DNA of 64,000 nt from Xylocopa sonorina (lineage: Eukaryota; Arthropoda; Insecta; Hymenoptera; Apidae), in the NCBI RefSeq assembly GCF_050948175.1, contig NC_135198.1:4849001-4913000 (forward strand), given 5' to 3'. This document shows positions 38,701-53,700 of this stretch, in pieces (within the stretch, counting starts at the first letter, position 1; every line of letters starts with the position of its first letter). Under the pieces are notes generated by a model. It saw only the letters and a program-made list of their open reading frames with translations, had not been told where the DNA came from and made no database searches. The position numbers were made by a program, and so were the translations under genes.

Positions 38701-41700
38701 AGTCCTGCGGGAAAGAACTTCCCACGAGCACCGCTCAACCCCCTTCGCGAAACAATATCTTCCGACGATAATCTCCCCTACGTTTAATGTCGTTTATCAA
38801 TGAAAACGATACGGAATGCCTGGGAGTAGAGATAGGAAATATTACGTGGACGCGTTTAGATAAGAATACTACGTCTACGATTTAAATTCAAGGTAAAATC
38901 GTGGTGCATTGAACGTACAAGTTTAGATTGCTCTTTAAGTTAGACTCTAAAATGTGATCGACGCAACGTTTCTTTACTTAAACCATCCTGTTGATTTAAA
39001 TGGTCATTCCTTGTTCAAGAAGAGTGGATTTTAATTCAAGCCAATATTTACACTTTCAGAGAAACAGAATTTCTGCCTTTCAATTAATGATTTATTATAT
39101 TTGAGAAACTCTTTGTTTGACTGAGGAAAAGATAAGCCAGATTTCTGATTGTAAATGTCTGTTAAGTGATTGAAGAGTTTCTATTTAAGTAAATACTTTG
39201 TTCGGTTGAAACCAAGCTAGTTGGATTAAGAAACTAATTATTCCAGTAGAGGAGATTCATTTCAAACGGGTTTCTACTTGCTTCGATTGAATGAATGAAT
39301 TTTTTCACATTTTTTATTACATATTGCTCACTCTAAAGTATGTACTAGAAAATTTCAAGATCTAGGAATTAATTATCTCTACCTTCAATTTTTAACTGTA
39401 CACATCAGAACACGAGGATTTTCCTACTATCTATCTTTTCTACAACAATTTCTCCTACTCGAATTTTTCTAAATACTCCACACGTGTAATAAATATTTAT
39501 GCAACATGCACAGCTCTTATTACAACCGGTTCTCGAACGCTTTTCGATATCAGTGTATAAAAATCGCTATTCACGATCTTATATTTCAGTTTAGGAGGCG
39601 GCGAACGAAAACGTAAATATTATTCTACAGCTGTCACTATCATTTACTGTGACTATAATCACGACTGGAGGAAGAAATATTTTTTAACATTCCCCAAAAA
39701 TTTCTTCAAAATCCTCTTCGAAAACTACCATTTCACTTCGTCATTTATAAAAGCGAATCTTTAACCGAGAGTAGAATTATGCATATACTCTTTAAATACC
39801 GAATGGTGCGACAGGTCAAACGATCCCAGCCGGTCAAGTGTCTATCAAATTAATTCAACGTAGTTTCGCTTTCGGAATTAAATCCCCTTCCAGACGGTAT
39901 GCTATCATGCATGAGCACCTCTTGCATAATCGCAATACATTTGAGTCGACAAATGACATCACGTCCCGCATCGTAAACGTTGAGGTCATCAGGTGCTGGC
40001 TGCCTCGCGATATTACAGGTTTTTACGATGATTTCGCCGCGGCCTCGCTCGACCGACATCGCAGTGTACATACATACATGCACGTATATATATATACACA
40101 CATATGTGTACATGTATGTACGTGCGTATATTCACGCGCGTATAAACTCGGCCGATTTACTGAAAAAGCTGATCCTCGAGTCATGCCTTTCAATGAGATT
40201 TAAAAGGCACGTTCCTTCATATCCACGTGAGCCCCGATTACGCACTGGTAACAACAGCCTATAAATAGAGAATGAAATGGAGCCTCGAGAAATGTCGGAT
40301 TATTAATTTATATCATGCAGAGAGTGGCAATTCTTCTACCGTGTCTGAGGAAGTTTCTAGCGGCTCTAGATGTGAGAATCTATGAGAAATTATATGCAGG
40401 ATGTAAAAGACAACGAGTGGTGGACAATGAATATGTATTTCTAATCTGAAGTGTCTAGAAATTGTCTAAATTTAGATATTAAATGTAAATTATTAATGAT
40501 ATTCGCGGTTTTCTTGCTTGCTTACAGGCATTCTGCACGATTCTGTTCAATGATGTCACGACTAAGAATACATGTAGATTCTGGATTGATTAATCGAAAG
40601 ATTGATTCCTTTCGCCAATATATGAAGTTTGCACCAATCTTGTTCTTAATCAAGTCTGTCATACATTGATTTTTCAAGAGAATGTCGAACTGATCAGAAA
40701 AATTTTCTTCTAAATTTAAGCAGTGCAAAAAGAACAGTATTTCAACAGTATTCCGTCATTTTTAGTCAATTAAAAAGTTTATACCACGCGTTTATAACTT
40801 TTGAACAAAATAAAAAATTAATTTTAGTATTCGATCTCTATTCCTAATGTTGACCTGTCAAACTACAACATACGTAAGTTTCATTAGATAGAGTTTGCGT
40901 GTGAAAAAGACCCTAATAAATTTGACCTGGAACTACAGCAATTAAACGTGAACGACTCACGTAAACATAATATTTTCTAGCGTCATACTTTCAGAAAACC
41001 TAAAATATTATTTTTCATCGGTCGTAACTTTTTTCCCTATGTGCAAGCGATTTAAAAAAACAAAGTACGGGACCATAAAGAATGTAAATTATTATGTAAA
41101 ATTGATCAGCCTCTATAATTATGCCATAATTCATTCTCTTATTTTTTTGTCGATTACTTAAACTACCAGATATTATTCAGATCCACATAAATCGAATGAA
41201 TAATTCAGTAGGAAAAATTCCACGTCAAACTGTATTATCACTTTTAGTGAACAACTAAATAAAAATTCTGCGAAAAATAAATAGCAAACATGCATGGTTT
41301 AATCTATACTTTAAGCTATTGTTACCTGTGGATAAAATACTTTTACGATCCATATTCTTATAAAATGACAGATAATTTATTTCTAAATAGGCGAATAATT
41401 TTAGAAATTCTGAAAAGGATTATATACAGATTTAAAAGGAACAGAGGAGTAAACAATAAATTAATCATCAACGATACACGTCTTATGCTTTCTAGCTTTG
41501 AAAGTAGGATGCTCAAGATTGTATCGTTACCGTTATAATAGTTCAAGTGCCGGATACATTCGCTCAAGAAGCACTTATACTTCCTCCACCGTCACCGCCG
41601 CCTCGCAGGCATCCACCAAAATTTTATACCCTCCACACTTTTGGACGCTGTCCAACAATGGTGAGATTCTCTTTGTACTACGATTGACGTCACAAAGAAA

Positions 41701-44700
41701 GTCGCAATTAGCTAATTTCATTAAAAAGAACGCTTTAGACGCGTAAATCACGTAGCGGTTAAACAGGCCCCGTTTCAGAGCACGCTTTCATCAAAGTATT
41801 AACGGATACAGAACCGCTATTAATTATGCCACATCGGATTTATGAAAGGATCTTCTTTTTGCCAACAGCTCCAAAGGCAACGTATTAAAGTTTCGAACAT
41901 CTCGTGAAGCTTAATTTTGTAATTTCCTTTCCTAGATGGTATTATGATATCGTGAATGGGAGAGATTAAGGACGACCGAGAATTGTGCTCGAGAATTACG
42001 GCTCAGGCTCTTTGAAATTGTTTTCGACGTTACTCTGATACTAAAAGGTAAGAGCAAACTCTTGAAGATAGCAAAAAATAGAAGTTTTATGATTAAATTA
42101 TCGGAGAATTATTGCTGAAGATATTAATCTTTGCAGCTTCGAGCAAAATTAGAATCATCATTCCATTCCATTCTGTTCCTTTCAGTTTTTATATATAAAA
42201 CTTGATTCGACAGAAAATATGAAAGTAATGGATTATAAAAACTTAGCAATTAGACAGAACAAAATGTTAAATGCGACTCACAATCAGCCTTAAAAAAATG
42301 AATGAGAACAAATTAATCTAGAATACCTAAAAAAGCTATAATTTAACAAAACTACTGTGCGGATGGCGACGATACCAGTCGCCCTAAAAAATATACTTGA
42401 CTTAAAAACAAACGTGTCTCAGTTCTTGTTGGTTGGCATGTTCTACATGTTTCTTACTGTGCTTAATTATGAATTAAAAATTCTGACGTACAGTCTCGAA
42501 CGTATACAGTTTGGAAACAAAATAAGAAACGCAAATATTTAACTTTTCAAACCTCTGGACTACAACGTACCACCTCTTAAGCAAATTCCTGAATCGTGAC
42601 TCAAACGTGATGTTCCAGCCTGACAGAACCCGATCAACGACCAAGATGATAGAGTATGATGTCAGTCTCGTACAGTCAGCCGAACGGAAGCACTCCCGTT
42701 AAATCGGTTAAATGTTTCCTCTGGCCCCTGTCGGGACATTCGGGGTTACTGTGACTGACAGAGGTAGCCCCGCGATCGAGCGGGTTATTCGAAAATAGTC
42801 GAGCGTACCTTCTCGATGGTACACCGTGTGATTTATACGCGGTACCGGCGCGGCGGCATCGGTGAAAATTGGGTCACGAATTGTTGTCTGCTCTCCGTCG
42901 CGCCCCCGATTTTTCGACACGTCTTTGCGGATCGTAAACGGGGCTCTGAGTCATGTCGTATTCACGTACGGACAAAGAGATCTCGAGGACGGTAAACAAG
43001 TTTAAAGGATCAGAAAATTTCCTGCTCGTTTGACGCGACGTTACGCTCCGTCCCGTGACTAAAGAATGCGGCGAGATGCGACGCGCTCGGTGCACCCTGA
43101 ACGCTCGAGAATTCGAAATTACCTTTTAACTGATTCGTCATGCGTTTAACATTTATTGGCATTGACGCGATGCGACTGTTACGTATATCGAGCAACGATT
43201 TATTTGAGTCAAATCGTCGGAGTTGAATACAATTATCCTTGTATCAGTAAAGTTCATGTAATCAAAGATATGTAATTGAACAAAAATTTGTATGTATATT
43301 CAGTTACATAAAATATTGAAAAAAAAGATGAGCGAATATGAGGAAATACACGCTAGATACAACAAAGCAATTGAAAATGAGTGCAATGAGTTATATAAGA
43401 CAACGATTTTTCAGCTTGATACTGCGAACCAACGGTAAGCCTAGCTGGTGATGTCAAACGATTGAACCCTGAACCTGTTGTACCGTTATATTCTGCTGGA
43501 GGGCATAGTCTAATTGTATCACGGGTATCTGAAGCAGTACGCTTCAAAAATATACCATTTATGCAATAATAATATCAAATAAAAACGTAAGAAAGATACA
43601 AACATATGATATAATCAGTCTTTAACTGCGAATCTCGAATTACCTAATTACTGCGGTCATAGTATCTTCATCTTTAACTTCTTCTTAATGGCATTAAAGT
43701 GATATTTAAATTCAATCGAATGTAAAACAAGAATAAGAATTATTACAAATGATGCGTAACGCGTTTACTAAATGAAGCATAAAAAAGATAACATTAAGGA
43801 GAGAGTACCAGTTATGCATAATAAAAGACGGTGTTCGTTTCAGACTAATATTAATAATAGGTACTAAGAACTGTGACTTATCGTCAGATCTGAGACCTTG
43901 AAGTTAAGGTCTGCCGGTCGTCAAAGGATTGACTCCTACCAGAACGATGACACAATCGTCATACTAGCTCCATTTCACTATATTACCTCACCAAGAGTAC
44001 TTTAGGACATTGTTTAGTCTCGGTGGGTACTTGAAAAATTTAACTAAGAAATCGATTGATCGCAATGTCCTTGTTCCTTTTCCAAGCACTTACCATTCTA
44101 TCGCGGAACGCTTCTCGCTTATATAATATGGGAAAATTGATTTACTAGCGCACAACTTGGAAGGCCTGATAAATTTATTGATCCGCTCCGCGACGGAACA
44201 GACGCCCACCGGTCCACGCCACGAAACGCAGATTTCGCAGAGAAATTTTTGTGCAGCTTTCGATACTCGACTCGCTGCGGCGTGTTTATTTCTGAAGCCG
44301 GGATACACGTCAGTTTACTCTTCGGCCAGTAACGTAATCTCTTCATCGCCGCCAACGCGTCCTTTTCATTGGGGCTTAATTAAATGTATGGTCGACACGC
44401 CGGAGGAAACGAGAGCGGGAGAGCTCCAGCTTTGACCGAGGGGGGCCAATGAAGAGCGCAGCTGAAAGGGTCGAGGTCGTAACAGCCGCGCATGCGGCCC
44501 GGACAAAACGCAGATATTTCAGAATTTCTCGATTCAACTTCTTTCTCACCCTCTGAACGCAGCTGTTACGATTTCCACTGCGGTACGAACTTTTCCACTA
44601 AACGCTTCTCGCGGGTTACTGCAAATCTTTGAATATCCTCCCGAAACAATTATTGCGAGTATTAATGTCGAGTGTTCGTGGTACAAAAAAGTAATTTAAA

Positions 44701-47700
44701 AGTAGATAGCATTTAGTTATTTGTATGTATAATTATTTTCCATTCATGTTGCAAAACACCGTTTAAATGCCACTGGCTTTTAACCATCGATGCGTATTGA
44801 TTAATAAAAGGAAATAAGTCTGATGCCTTGAAAAGTAGATCAAAAATGTACCAATATCTATTTTCAGCAACAAATTTCCTTAGATATCACGGTAAAATAT
44901 GTAGAACCGTGTGCGATGATTTTATAATGTCCTGAATCAAACATCGGCAAGAAGCGAACGTATAAATTTCGTCCAATCCGAGGGTGAAGTGCATGAATAA
45001 GTGAATAGCGCTTTATTTTCCTCGTTCTCGTTTTTCCCTCAAAAGTAGGCTAAGCAAATAACTGCACATGAAATTGATGAGCAGAGAAACGATTTAAAAC
45101 CCCGACGCTCTTACTTCGGAGATAAAGTAGGATAATACCTTTTACCCGTAAGTAATAAATCCAATTTAACGCGGCAGTTGCGATACTAATTTAGCAATCG
45201 ACGAAAAAAGAAAAGAAGAAGAAGAATTATGATAAACCGCCGGGGTACGCGTTAAATCAGTAATGCTTCAAATCTTAATAAATCATTTCCATGAGTTAAG
45301 GGGGTTGGACAACGCGAACGCCGCCATAGCTCGTAATTACAATTACCATTTATCTTCTCGAATTCTTCTTTCCGGCACATTATGTCAGAACGGATTACGA
45401 AATATCTAGGTCAATGATCGATGATACCGAAGTTAGTGTTTCGCTCGTAATTTCTGCTGCATTTATGCCGAGACACCCAACTTTGGGGTCAGACGTGATT
45501 TTAACCACAAAGTAGATCACTATGCTTGCTCTCTTAATGATATGTTGCAACCAGTTTGGCGTTGCACTTACTTGACGCAATTTCAGCTCAATTTAGAGTT
45601 CACCACACATTTTTTAATGATTCCTTCTAAACGATGACCGTATGGATGAGCGAGTTTTTAACCCCTTCGCCAAGGAGGGTGCACGCGCATCATGTAGGCT
45701 CGTAGACAAATTATTAATTACTCGTAAAAGCCTCTGTACAAGCATCTCTTGTAGCAGAGAATCATTTCTATAATTTAATATTCAATGCACCTAAAGTGTA
45801 TCAAGCTGCATACGCGATGTATGTTTTTAATTCCCAAGGTACCGTAGTGAAAGGATTTAGTCTCTCAAAAAATAATAACAGCATTCAATTAAGTTAAGCT
45901 TTCTGTTATATTACAACACCGTTTTTTATAATTCGATTGCAAAACCGCTATGTTACTTGTACCCGTGTTACGATAAGAATGTGATGTAATGTTTATATAC
46001 ACCTTTACGATCACAGATAACCTTTAGATTTAAGTTTCAGTTTGCTTGGTATCGATCAAAAGGTTGTCGTCCTCGTTGCGTAACACTATCACCTCGCGTT
46101 AAAAGGTTAAGTGTGTATAATTATTTCGATAACATTATACTGCAATCATTAAACGCGTCTTTTTATCTTCCCCGCATTTTTTACATACATGTATGTAGAA
46201 CTGCATTAATCGCGCCATTCATTCGAAAGTTCACGAGTCTGGAATTGACCAACCTTAACCACAATGGATACTGCAACGTAGATTTCGAAAATGTCTTGTC
46301 AACCAAATCGCATTGGCAAATCTATAAAAATCCTTTCTTCCTTCAAATGCAACAGCTGTTTGAATCCTGAATACGACTAATATAGTAGAAACAGAGACAT
46401 TCTAAACTAATCTTCCACGAAGCGAAAAAGTGGTCCACGTTACCACAAGCTTCCCTCTGCCAACGGATACACCTCCAGCTGCCAGCGACCGACCAACCCT
46501 ACGCCCTCCGCCGAATACGCAACACCGACGGGGTAAAAATGATTCGGCACCGTGTCTGAATCTAAGGTTTCTCGGCGCACCGCAAGAGACGCTTAGAAAG
46601 TCGGAAGTGTAATGTATTCCAGCTCGTGTAGCTATCAACCGGCGTAGAAATCGGTGTATTGTATGTCGATTCCAGACGGTTGCAACGAGACACTTCCCGG
46701 CGGCCGGTGGTGTACCAAAGGCCAAAGAAGAGAAAAGGGGTACGAGAGCGGCGAGGCGGAGTGAATCGTGGCGAAGGAAGAAGAAGAGGGCAACATGGTG
46801 GAGGACTGAGAGAGCCTGGGTGCCCTGGGTGTATGTAGGCAGGCGAACGGGAGTAATAGGTACGCGTACACACGGGTCGTGTAGCCGTATATGTGGGACA
46901 AGCAAGATGGAGCCTGGAGGTTCGGGTCGATATGAACGCGGCAGCGCTATTGCAGCAAACCGCCCTCTACTCCTATCGTTCCGCTTACCTCCTTCTTTGC
47001 GTCCTTCCACATCCACGAACCCCCTTATCGCCTCCGCCGCCTATCGCTCAATCGCTATTGACACCGTTGCTTAATTAACGTTGCTCGATATAGCGGATTC
47101 GTGACAACGCGCCGCGCCGCGACGCGACGCGACGCGTCGCGAACATTCTGATGATGTTGATCGAAATTTATTTAGCGGAGGAACAATGGGTGTTCGTGCG
47201 AAAACGAAATCTCTGTCACGGACAACCGGATTCTGTCTGCCCGCTGGCACATTTTTCGCCGCCACACCCTCTGTACACCCCCGTTCAAAAGTTCCATGCT
47301 GGTTTCCGAGGGTTAGGTTGGGATACATTGTTGAACGCTGGTTATCGTCAAGTTCTGTACGTGTACATTTAATGTACTCTAGCAATGTTAACATTAATGA
47401 ATTTATACAAATGATTCAAGGGGTGAAACGTTTGTACTTGTCTCTGATGACTATTTTCTTCCTGTTTTACGAAGACCGCAGTTTAGTGCGATCGTTTGTC
47501 CTCGTTAAACCTATTTAAATATTTAGAACCACAATGCTACATGAAGGAACTACACTGTCGAGGATATAAGATTACTCGGTCGTAATGTTGAAATTAAATT
47601 TCCGATTTATTGGTCTAGTTGTTTAATAGGATATAAAATGGAAGGGCTACGTGTAATACTTAGTGGCATTCGTGAATTAAACAAGTGGTCCTATTTTGAA

Positions 47701-50700
47701 TAGGGATTTACTTTTGAGTGCAAATACTGCTGCAATACGATGCGTCCCAGATTATCTTCTATACGTTACACGATAAAGCGTATTATCGAGAATTTGCAAC
47801 AGACGATGGTTAAATGTACGTCCTTATACGGACACGAAGTGTACGTGTGGAGGAAAATATTTGAAAAATTTTGGTGTCAGCGATTGCGGCGAAAGTAACG
47901 GAAAATGAATTTTTTAAGTACCAGCTTGCCTTGTCAGTTTCAATTTTAATATCTCGTTTCGCTCAACTTTTGCATACCGCGGGAGCACCGTGTTATTAAA
48001 CGTCGAAAGAATGTTGATGGAATTCGCGTTTTACTGGAGATAAATTGGACAGTATCTAGACTCCATAAGTTTTAATGAAATTCCATTCTGCTTAAGCGTA
48101 ACCATACATATTGCGAGGTTGTCTCTTTTTATTAATTAAAGATCGCAGCTCGCGGCGGTATACGAGGAAACGTTCTTAAATGGAAACGCAGAAGATGTTT
48201 GAAATCGTTGCAATCGGATTCATTGATAATCGAATTGTCTAATATGATAAAGAAACTAGGGGCTTCGAACGAAGGTGAATCACCCGTTTACGTAAAAGTA
48301 GGCGCATCTATTTACGAGTTGACATTATTATTACACGTAGTACAGATTTATTTATAAAAATAACATCAGACGACCTTTTTACGAAATAGCACTGCTATAA
48401 AATTATAATAAAAGTTAAAAAAAAATACGTTTTTTAAGAAGTTTAATTAGGTACAAGTCTTCCTGCGAGGCTGCAATTTAATACAAAATACTGGAGACTT
48501 AAATTACTTCCTACTAGTCTCATCAATTTTAGAATTTTCCTGGCACCGTTGCGATAGAGAGTTAATATTATCTGGATAACCTCCCGCGAATACACCCGCG
48601 TACGGAGAAAAAAATAACCACCCTAACTCGATAATCGATACAGGTTGTTGCTCCAGCCAATGCCTAACCTGACCATGCTAATCAATCTGGGTTATTGTAC
48701 CGATCCCTGCTTACTGTCCTCAACATTTCTTCGATTTCGATGTCTTTTTACTTCTTCGAAAATTTTCTACATTTTTAGAAAAACTAAATACCAATAAACT
48801 GATTAATTTACATATAATCGTGAAATTGGATCGAAAATCGGACAAAGATCGCAACGGGGTTGATTAAAATAACTAAAAGATAATCTTTTCTTCAACTTCA
48901 TAAAAATGTAAGAAGGATAACTTGTGTTGTATAACATGGTGCACTATTCGACGTACAAGAACCTATAGCGTCGACGATAAATTTCATTTAACGATTTTCC
49001 AGTTCGCTTTTTCCCTTTCTCCTTTATTTGTGAACCTCTTGCATTCAACCTAGTAATGGCTGTCATTGACAAATTGACGGCAGACATTCAATCGACACAC
49101 TGAAATCGACGTCACCCCAATCGATCTGGTTGCCCTATTGTATGAAAAGATCTACACGAGCTGTTTCCATACCGTCATTAGCTGCATGAAAAGTAATGTA
49201 GGTACACCAAGTAACGAGCTCGCCTGCGAGCACGTTATCTTTGCCCTGTTTGTCGTAAAATAAATATTCTACGAATCGATAGAATCCATTAATATATTGC
49301 AATGATCCTCGCAAGGGAATCGACAGGATTTTCAGAATCGCCATCTTATTTCTTTCTAACTCCAACTACTTCTCTGCTTCTGACAAGCAAAATAAGCGTA
49401 CAATTTTTTAATTAGATACAAAACAGCGACCTGTATCCCCTTTCGTTCCTAATGACTTCAGCCGCTGTGAGAGAATTAGTTATGAGCGAAACAGATCCCC
49501 AGCCTTTTAATTAGCAACGAAACGGTTAAGGGAGAGGTTCGAAAATCGTTTGAGAACGCTTAGTCGTACGTACGAGAGGCTCGCGCTTCTCCTAGCCCTC
49601 GAGACTAAATTGAATGACGTTGGGGTGCCATGAACCCCAGTTTAGCCGCGAGAGGGTCAGAAAAAAGGGTGGCTGTCGGGTTACCGGGTCGGACTAAGCG
49701 CGGGTACAGGAAAAAAAAAACGGCGGAAGAAGAGGAAGTATCGAGTGAGCGAGGAAAGGCTAAGACCCTTTAAACCACTCTGCCACTTTGTGATCGTATG
49801 CGTTCAGGGAAGTGCACACGTAGACGTTGCGGTGAACAGACTAAGCGTGACGGTTCAGTGGAGGCAGCCTCTATTGAACGGTTGCTTCGGGAAGGCGCCT
49901 GGCATTTCGAGGTCGCCACGATTTAATAATTAAATTAGACTCGTGCCGGTGACACATCGTGGCCGATTGCTGGGCATGACGAATAACACTCTGGCCACCT
50001 ACTAACAAACGCTTTTAATGACGGACAGCATTTTATAAGATGTTATTAAATTGGGTCAATCACGGGCGTCCTCAGCGTTACGCGTCCGACGTGAATACGC
50101 AATGGCGGCACGGTGCCAAACCTTTTCGAGAGATTGTACAAAGCTATCGAGGAGGACCGTTCTCTTTTCTACTGGATCTCTACGATTTATGTTACGAGCA
50201 AGAAGAAAGCTGACCTCTTCTTATAATTTAGGATTTCTATTGTTGAAGTAGCGTTTCGATGTTGGGACATGTTTAACCGCTTGAGATGATCAAATGTCGT
50301 GTACTTAAGTCGAGAATTTCCCAACTTTCGTTAGTATCATACATTGGTATATGTGTATGTATTATAACTGTGTAATTTTTAAGAAATAACATTTTGCTTT
50401 TGCAAAATATACAGAGACAATTTCATCTGTTACATGGAGATGTCCCAGGTCTTAGTATTCTATATCCATGAAAGATAGCCGAGCCAGAAATTGTGGTTTG
50501 CAACAAAAGGAAAAAATAATGGTACAAACCACAAGTTATAATCTACTCGCTAAAAGGTTGAACACATTTCGCCTGTTGATACACGGTAACAAGTAACGCA
50601 TTGCAATCGAAAGGAAATGACTTTTCCCAGTCCCACGCTGGCCATGCACGTGCGTGGAACAAATTCGTAGCGTGGAAACGGGGCCTGGACCTCTCTGCTC

Positions 50701-53700
50701 CGAGATCGACGCTATTGCGGTAACGTGGCCGGGGCGAAAACGTTTATTTTCAGTCTACCTTTACACCCCACGGGACGAACTTTACACGCAGATAAGTGGT
50801 GACCGCGTGTGCGCTTGCATACGAGCTCCTCTTTATGCGGTTTTTGCAACCCAGTTCCATGCGGTCGCGAATCGACGAATAAGAAAGAAAAAAAAAAAGA
50901 AAAAGAAGTGTGCGTACGGCGTGAACGCAATTAGCCATGGCTCACTGGCTAGGCATTGATCGAATTAAGGAACGTACGGAAATCCGTGCGCCAGTCTCGC
51001 CTTAAAACGACCATTTTAATTGGTCCACCCTTAACGGAGAACTCCGCGTACCTACTCGCACATCAAAGGCCCCTACGCGCTACCACCGACTGCCTCCAGC
51101 TACGCTGAACGCGTTCTACCGAACGGGTTAATTATCCTGCGATATGGACGATGGACGATCGTAGAAACGAACAGGATGGAGAAGAAAATCTGTGCAACGT
51201 GTCGATAATAGGCATGTGTGTCAAGATTACGGAGACATGTACGGAACACTGTGTTCGTTACGTAGGGTACATAGGTTGCTTTTATACCTTATATCGGAAC
51301 GCGGCGATCGTCACGCGTCGTTAGAACGTACGATGAAACCGACGGCAATTACAGAACAGGAAACTGATATTAATAGCTATCGTGTTTCTTTAAAGAACGA
51401 TGCAAATGCAAATTTTGTTTCCACTGATATTGTAGAACTTACGCGGCCGCGCAGAACTATCCGCGTGTTTATTTTCAGAGAGATGAAATTTCGTTGTAAA
51501 ACTGAAGATGCGAAAGACGGTCCGAGATTAATTCACTGTTGCCGTTGTAGTTGGGTGTAGCAGAATATTAGAATGCGAATCGATAGCTGCTGTTGGAGGC
51601 TTTCGGGTGTAAGGGTGGTTTACTTTGTTTGAACGGTACGATCGATTCAACAAAATTGAGAATAAAATAAACACTGTACGTTAGTGTTCGATTGAATACT
51701 TTGATTCAATGGTTATTGAAGCCGATTACTTTGCGTTGGATTTTATTGAATCAATGGCACCATTCAGCTGAACTAAAGCTGTGCATTTTTGTTTCAAGCG
51801 GTTATCAGAAACGATGTTTCAACGTTCTAGCAATATCGCTAGCTTCCACGGAGATCATTTTTTCAATAAAACCGAGCTACACAGAAGCTAATACACTTTA
51901 AGTAACAAGTTAAAAACAGGAACGGAAACTCTTGAAAAGACGCATCGAGAAAATCATTTAGTCGAACGTTCGAACGTCTGAATGTTGCAAACACTCGTCG
52001 AAGACATCGGAAGAATATTGAATAACACCTTTGTTCTAGTCTGAAGGGGAATTCGAATGCGTAACACAACAGTGAAATGTACAATGGCTCTTATTGTACG
52101 ATATAAATTGCAGAAAGCTTCGCTGCGTAATTAAATTCTTCTTTCTTCCATTAGCATACGAATTGCGCCGCCCGTTTCCCAATCGGTTCCAAGAACCGGA
52201 CGAGTGGCACCGTAAAAACTGCACGTACTCTTAACAAGTGTGGGCGTATGCTGCACAGCGTTAGATTGCAAGCAATCGCATGTAACCCAGGACTCGTCAC
52301 ACGTGTCTTTACGCGTACGCGTCCATAAATTTACGCACGGCGACGCGTCCTGTCGCGGCCAATTCTTGCACGATGCGCCAACCCTAGCCCGAAGACCATG
52401 AAATTATAGCGGTCATGCCGCTGAATGCCACGGGTAACGAGACCGAGCGTCTCGGATAAAGTACACGAATGACCCACATTCGTCATCGACCGAGCCGCTA
52501 CAGGGCCATCGCGCCCTTTATCGCTCGCGAACGCGAATTTAATGTCGCTGCTCGCAACGTTCGACGCGAAATAACCGAGCAAATCGTTTAATTCGCGAGG
52601 GGGACGCTTAAAGAAGCGTCCTCTGTAAGAACAATTGCTCCCGCTGGCAGCCGTTTTCAATGCCACCAGAGGCCGATTGCTGTGTACAAGACGAATTAAA
52701 TAACAATTGAACCATCGTTCGTTACAATTACACCGTAGGGGCGACCGTCTACGTTCGCCCAGATGTAACTATATATGTACGCGCGGAATGAGTATCGTAA
52801 TTTTCTCCCTGTCTGCGCGTTGGGATCTTTATCAAACACCGAATAACGGAGAGAAAAGAATTTCATGAGAGGAATTTGAAATATTGATTAAACGCTTTGT
52901 CCTTTGTGTTTGAAGGATGTTTTCTTCGTATGCATATCACTAAGCAATTCCAGGGAATTGCAAAAATTGGTAGAGTAAAATATGTTAAATTCGTAGGAAT
53001 ATGGGAGAAGCTATGCGGTTGGATATAAAATTGTAAAATGGAACGCGACTATTTCCTCCCTTTTTCATCAGTGAATGCTTGTGAATACATTTACATACAT
53101 TTGGAAACTCGCTATTGATTTACTGTGTACCAACAGAACATAGGTGTGATAGAATCTGAATTTTGCAATGCTACACCTATATAAATATAACTCAGCTGAC
53201 ACTATTCCATGGAATTTTTTACAATCTAACTCTGAGCGTAAGCAGAAATATTTATCAAAGACTGTAACCATCAAAATAATTAAAAATATTAAGTATATTT
53301 AAATATTTCTAAATTACGTATTTTTATTCCTAGTTTCGTGATTGCTAAGTATAATTTTATTATTTCCAACCAGAAGATCAACTTTCCATCTTTCAAAAAT
53401 GAATAAGGAATATTAGTCTTCTATTATAGTACCGGTATTAGAAGAAAAATGTAATATTTAATCACGTCTTCGTTGACCAACTTTACAATTAGCTAGGAAG
53501 ATGTTCTCTACATGTTCGATTACGGTTGAAACGATCGTAGATATAGTAACTGTGTTCTCGTAGTATGAATGAAGGTCCATTTACGTGGATCCATTTACAA
53601 GGTCCTCACTGATTGGGCATGACGTAATTTAACGTGAGCCCAAAGTATATACACATATCGAGTAGATAGATGAACTCACGAACGAACTACTCATAAACGG

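Noticed and set aside
46402..47016. 204-codon minus-strand open frame
   Set aside because: Composition is biased (Arg, Pro, Leu, Ser) and parallel frames are open on both strands because of high GC content. There are no domains and no splice context.
46893..47078. Plus-strand frame with MNAAALLQQTALYSYRSAYL, suggestive of an RNA-binding protein start
   Set aside because: No donor site in frame, low-complexity Pro-rich tail, and it sits within a CpG island with many overlapping frames.
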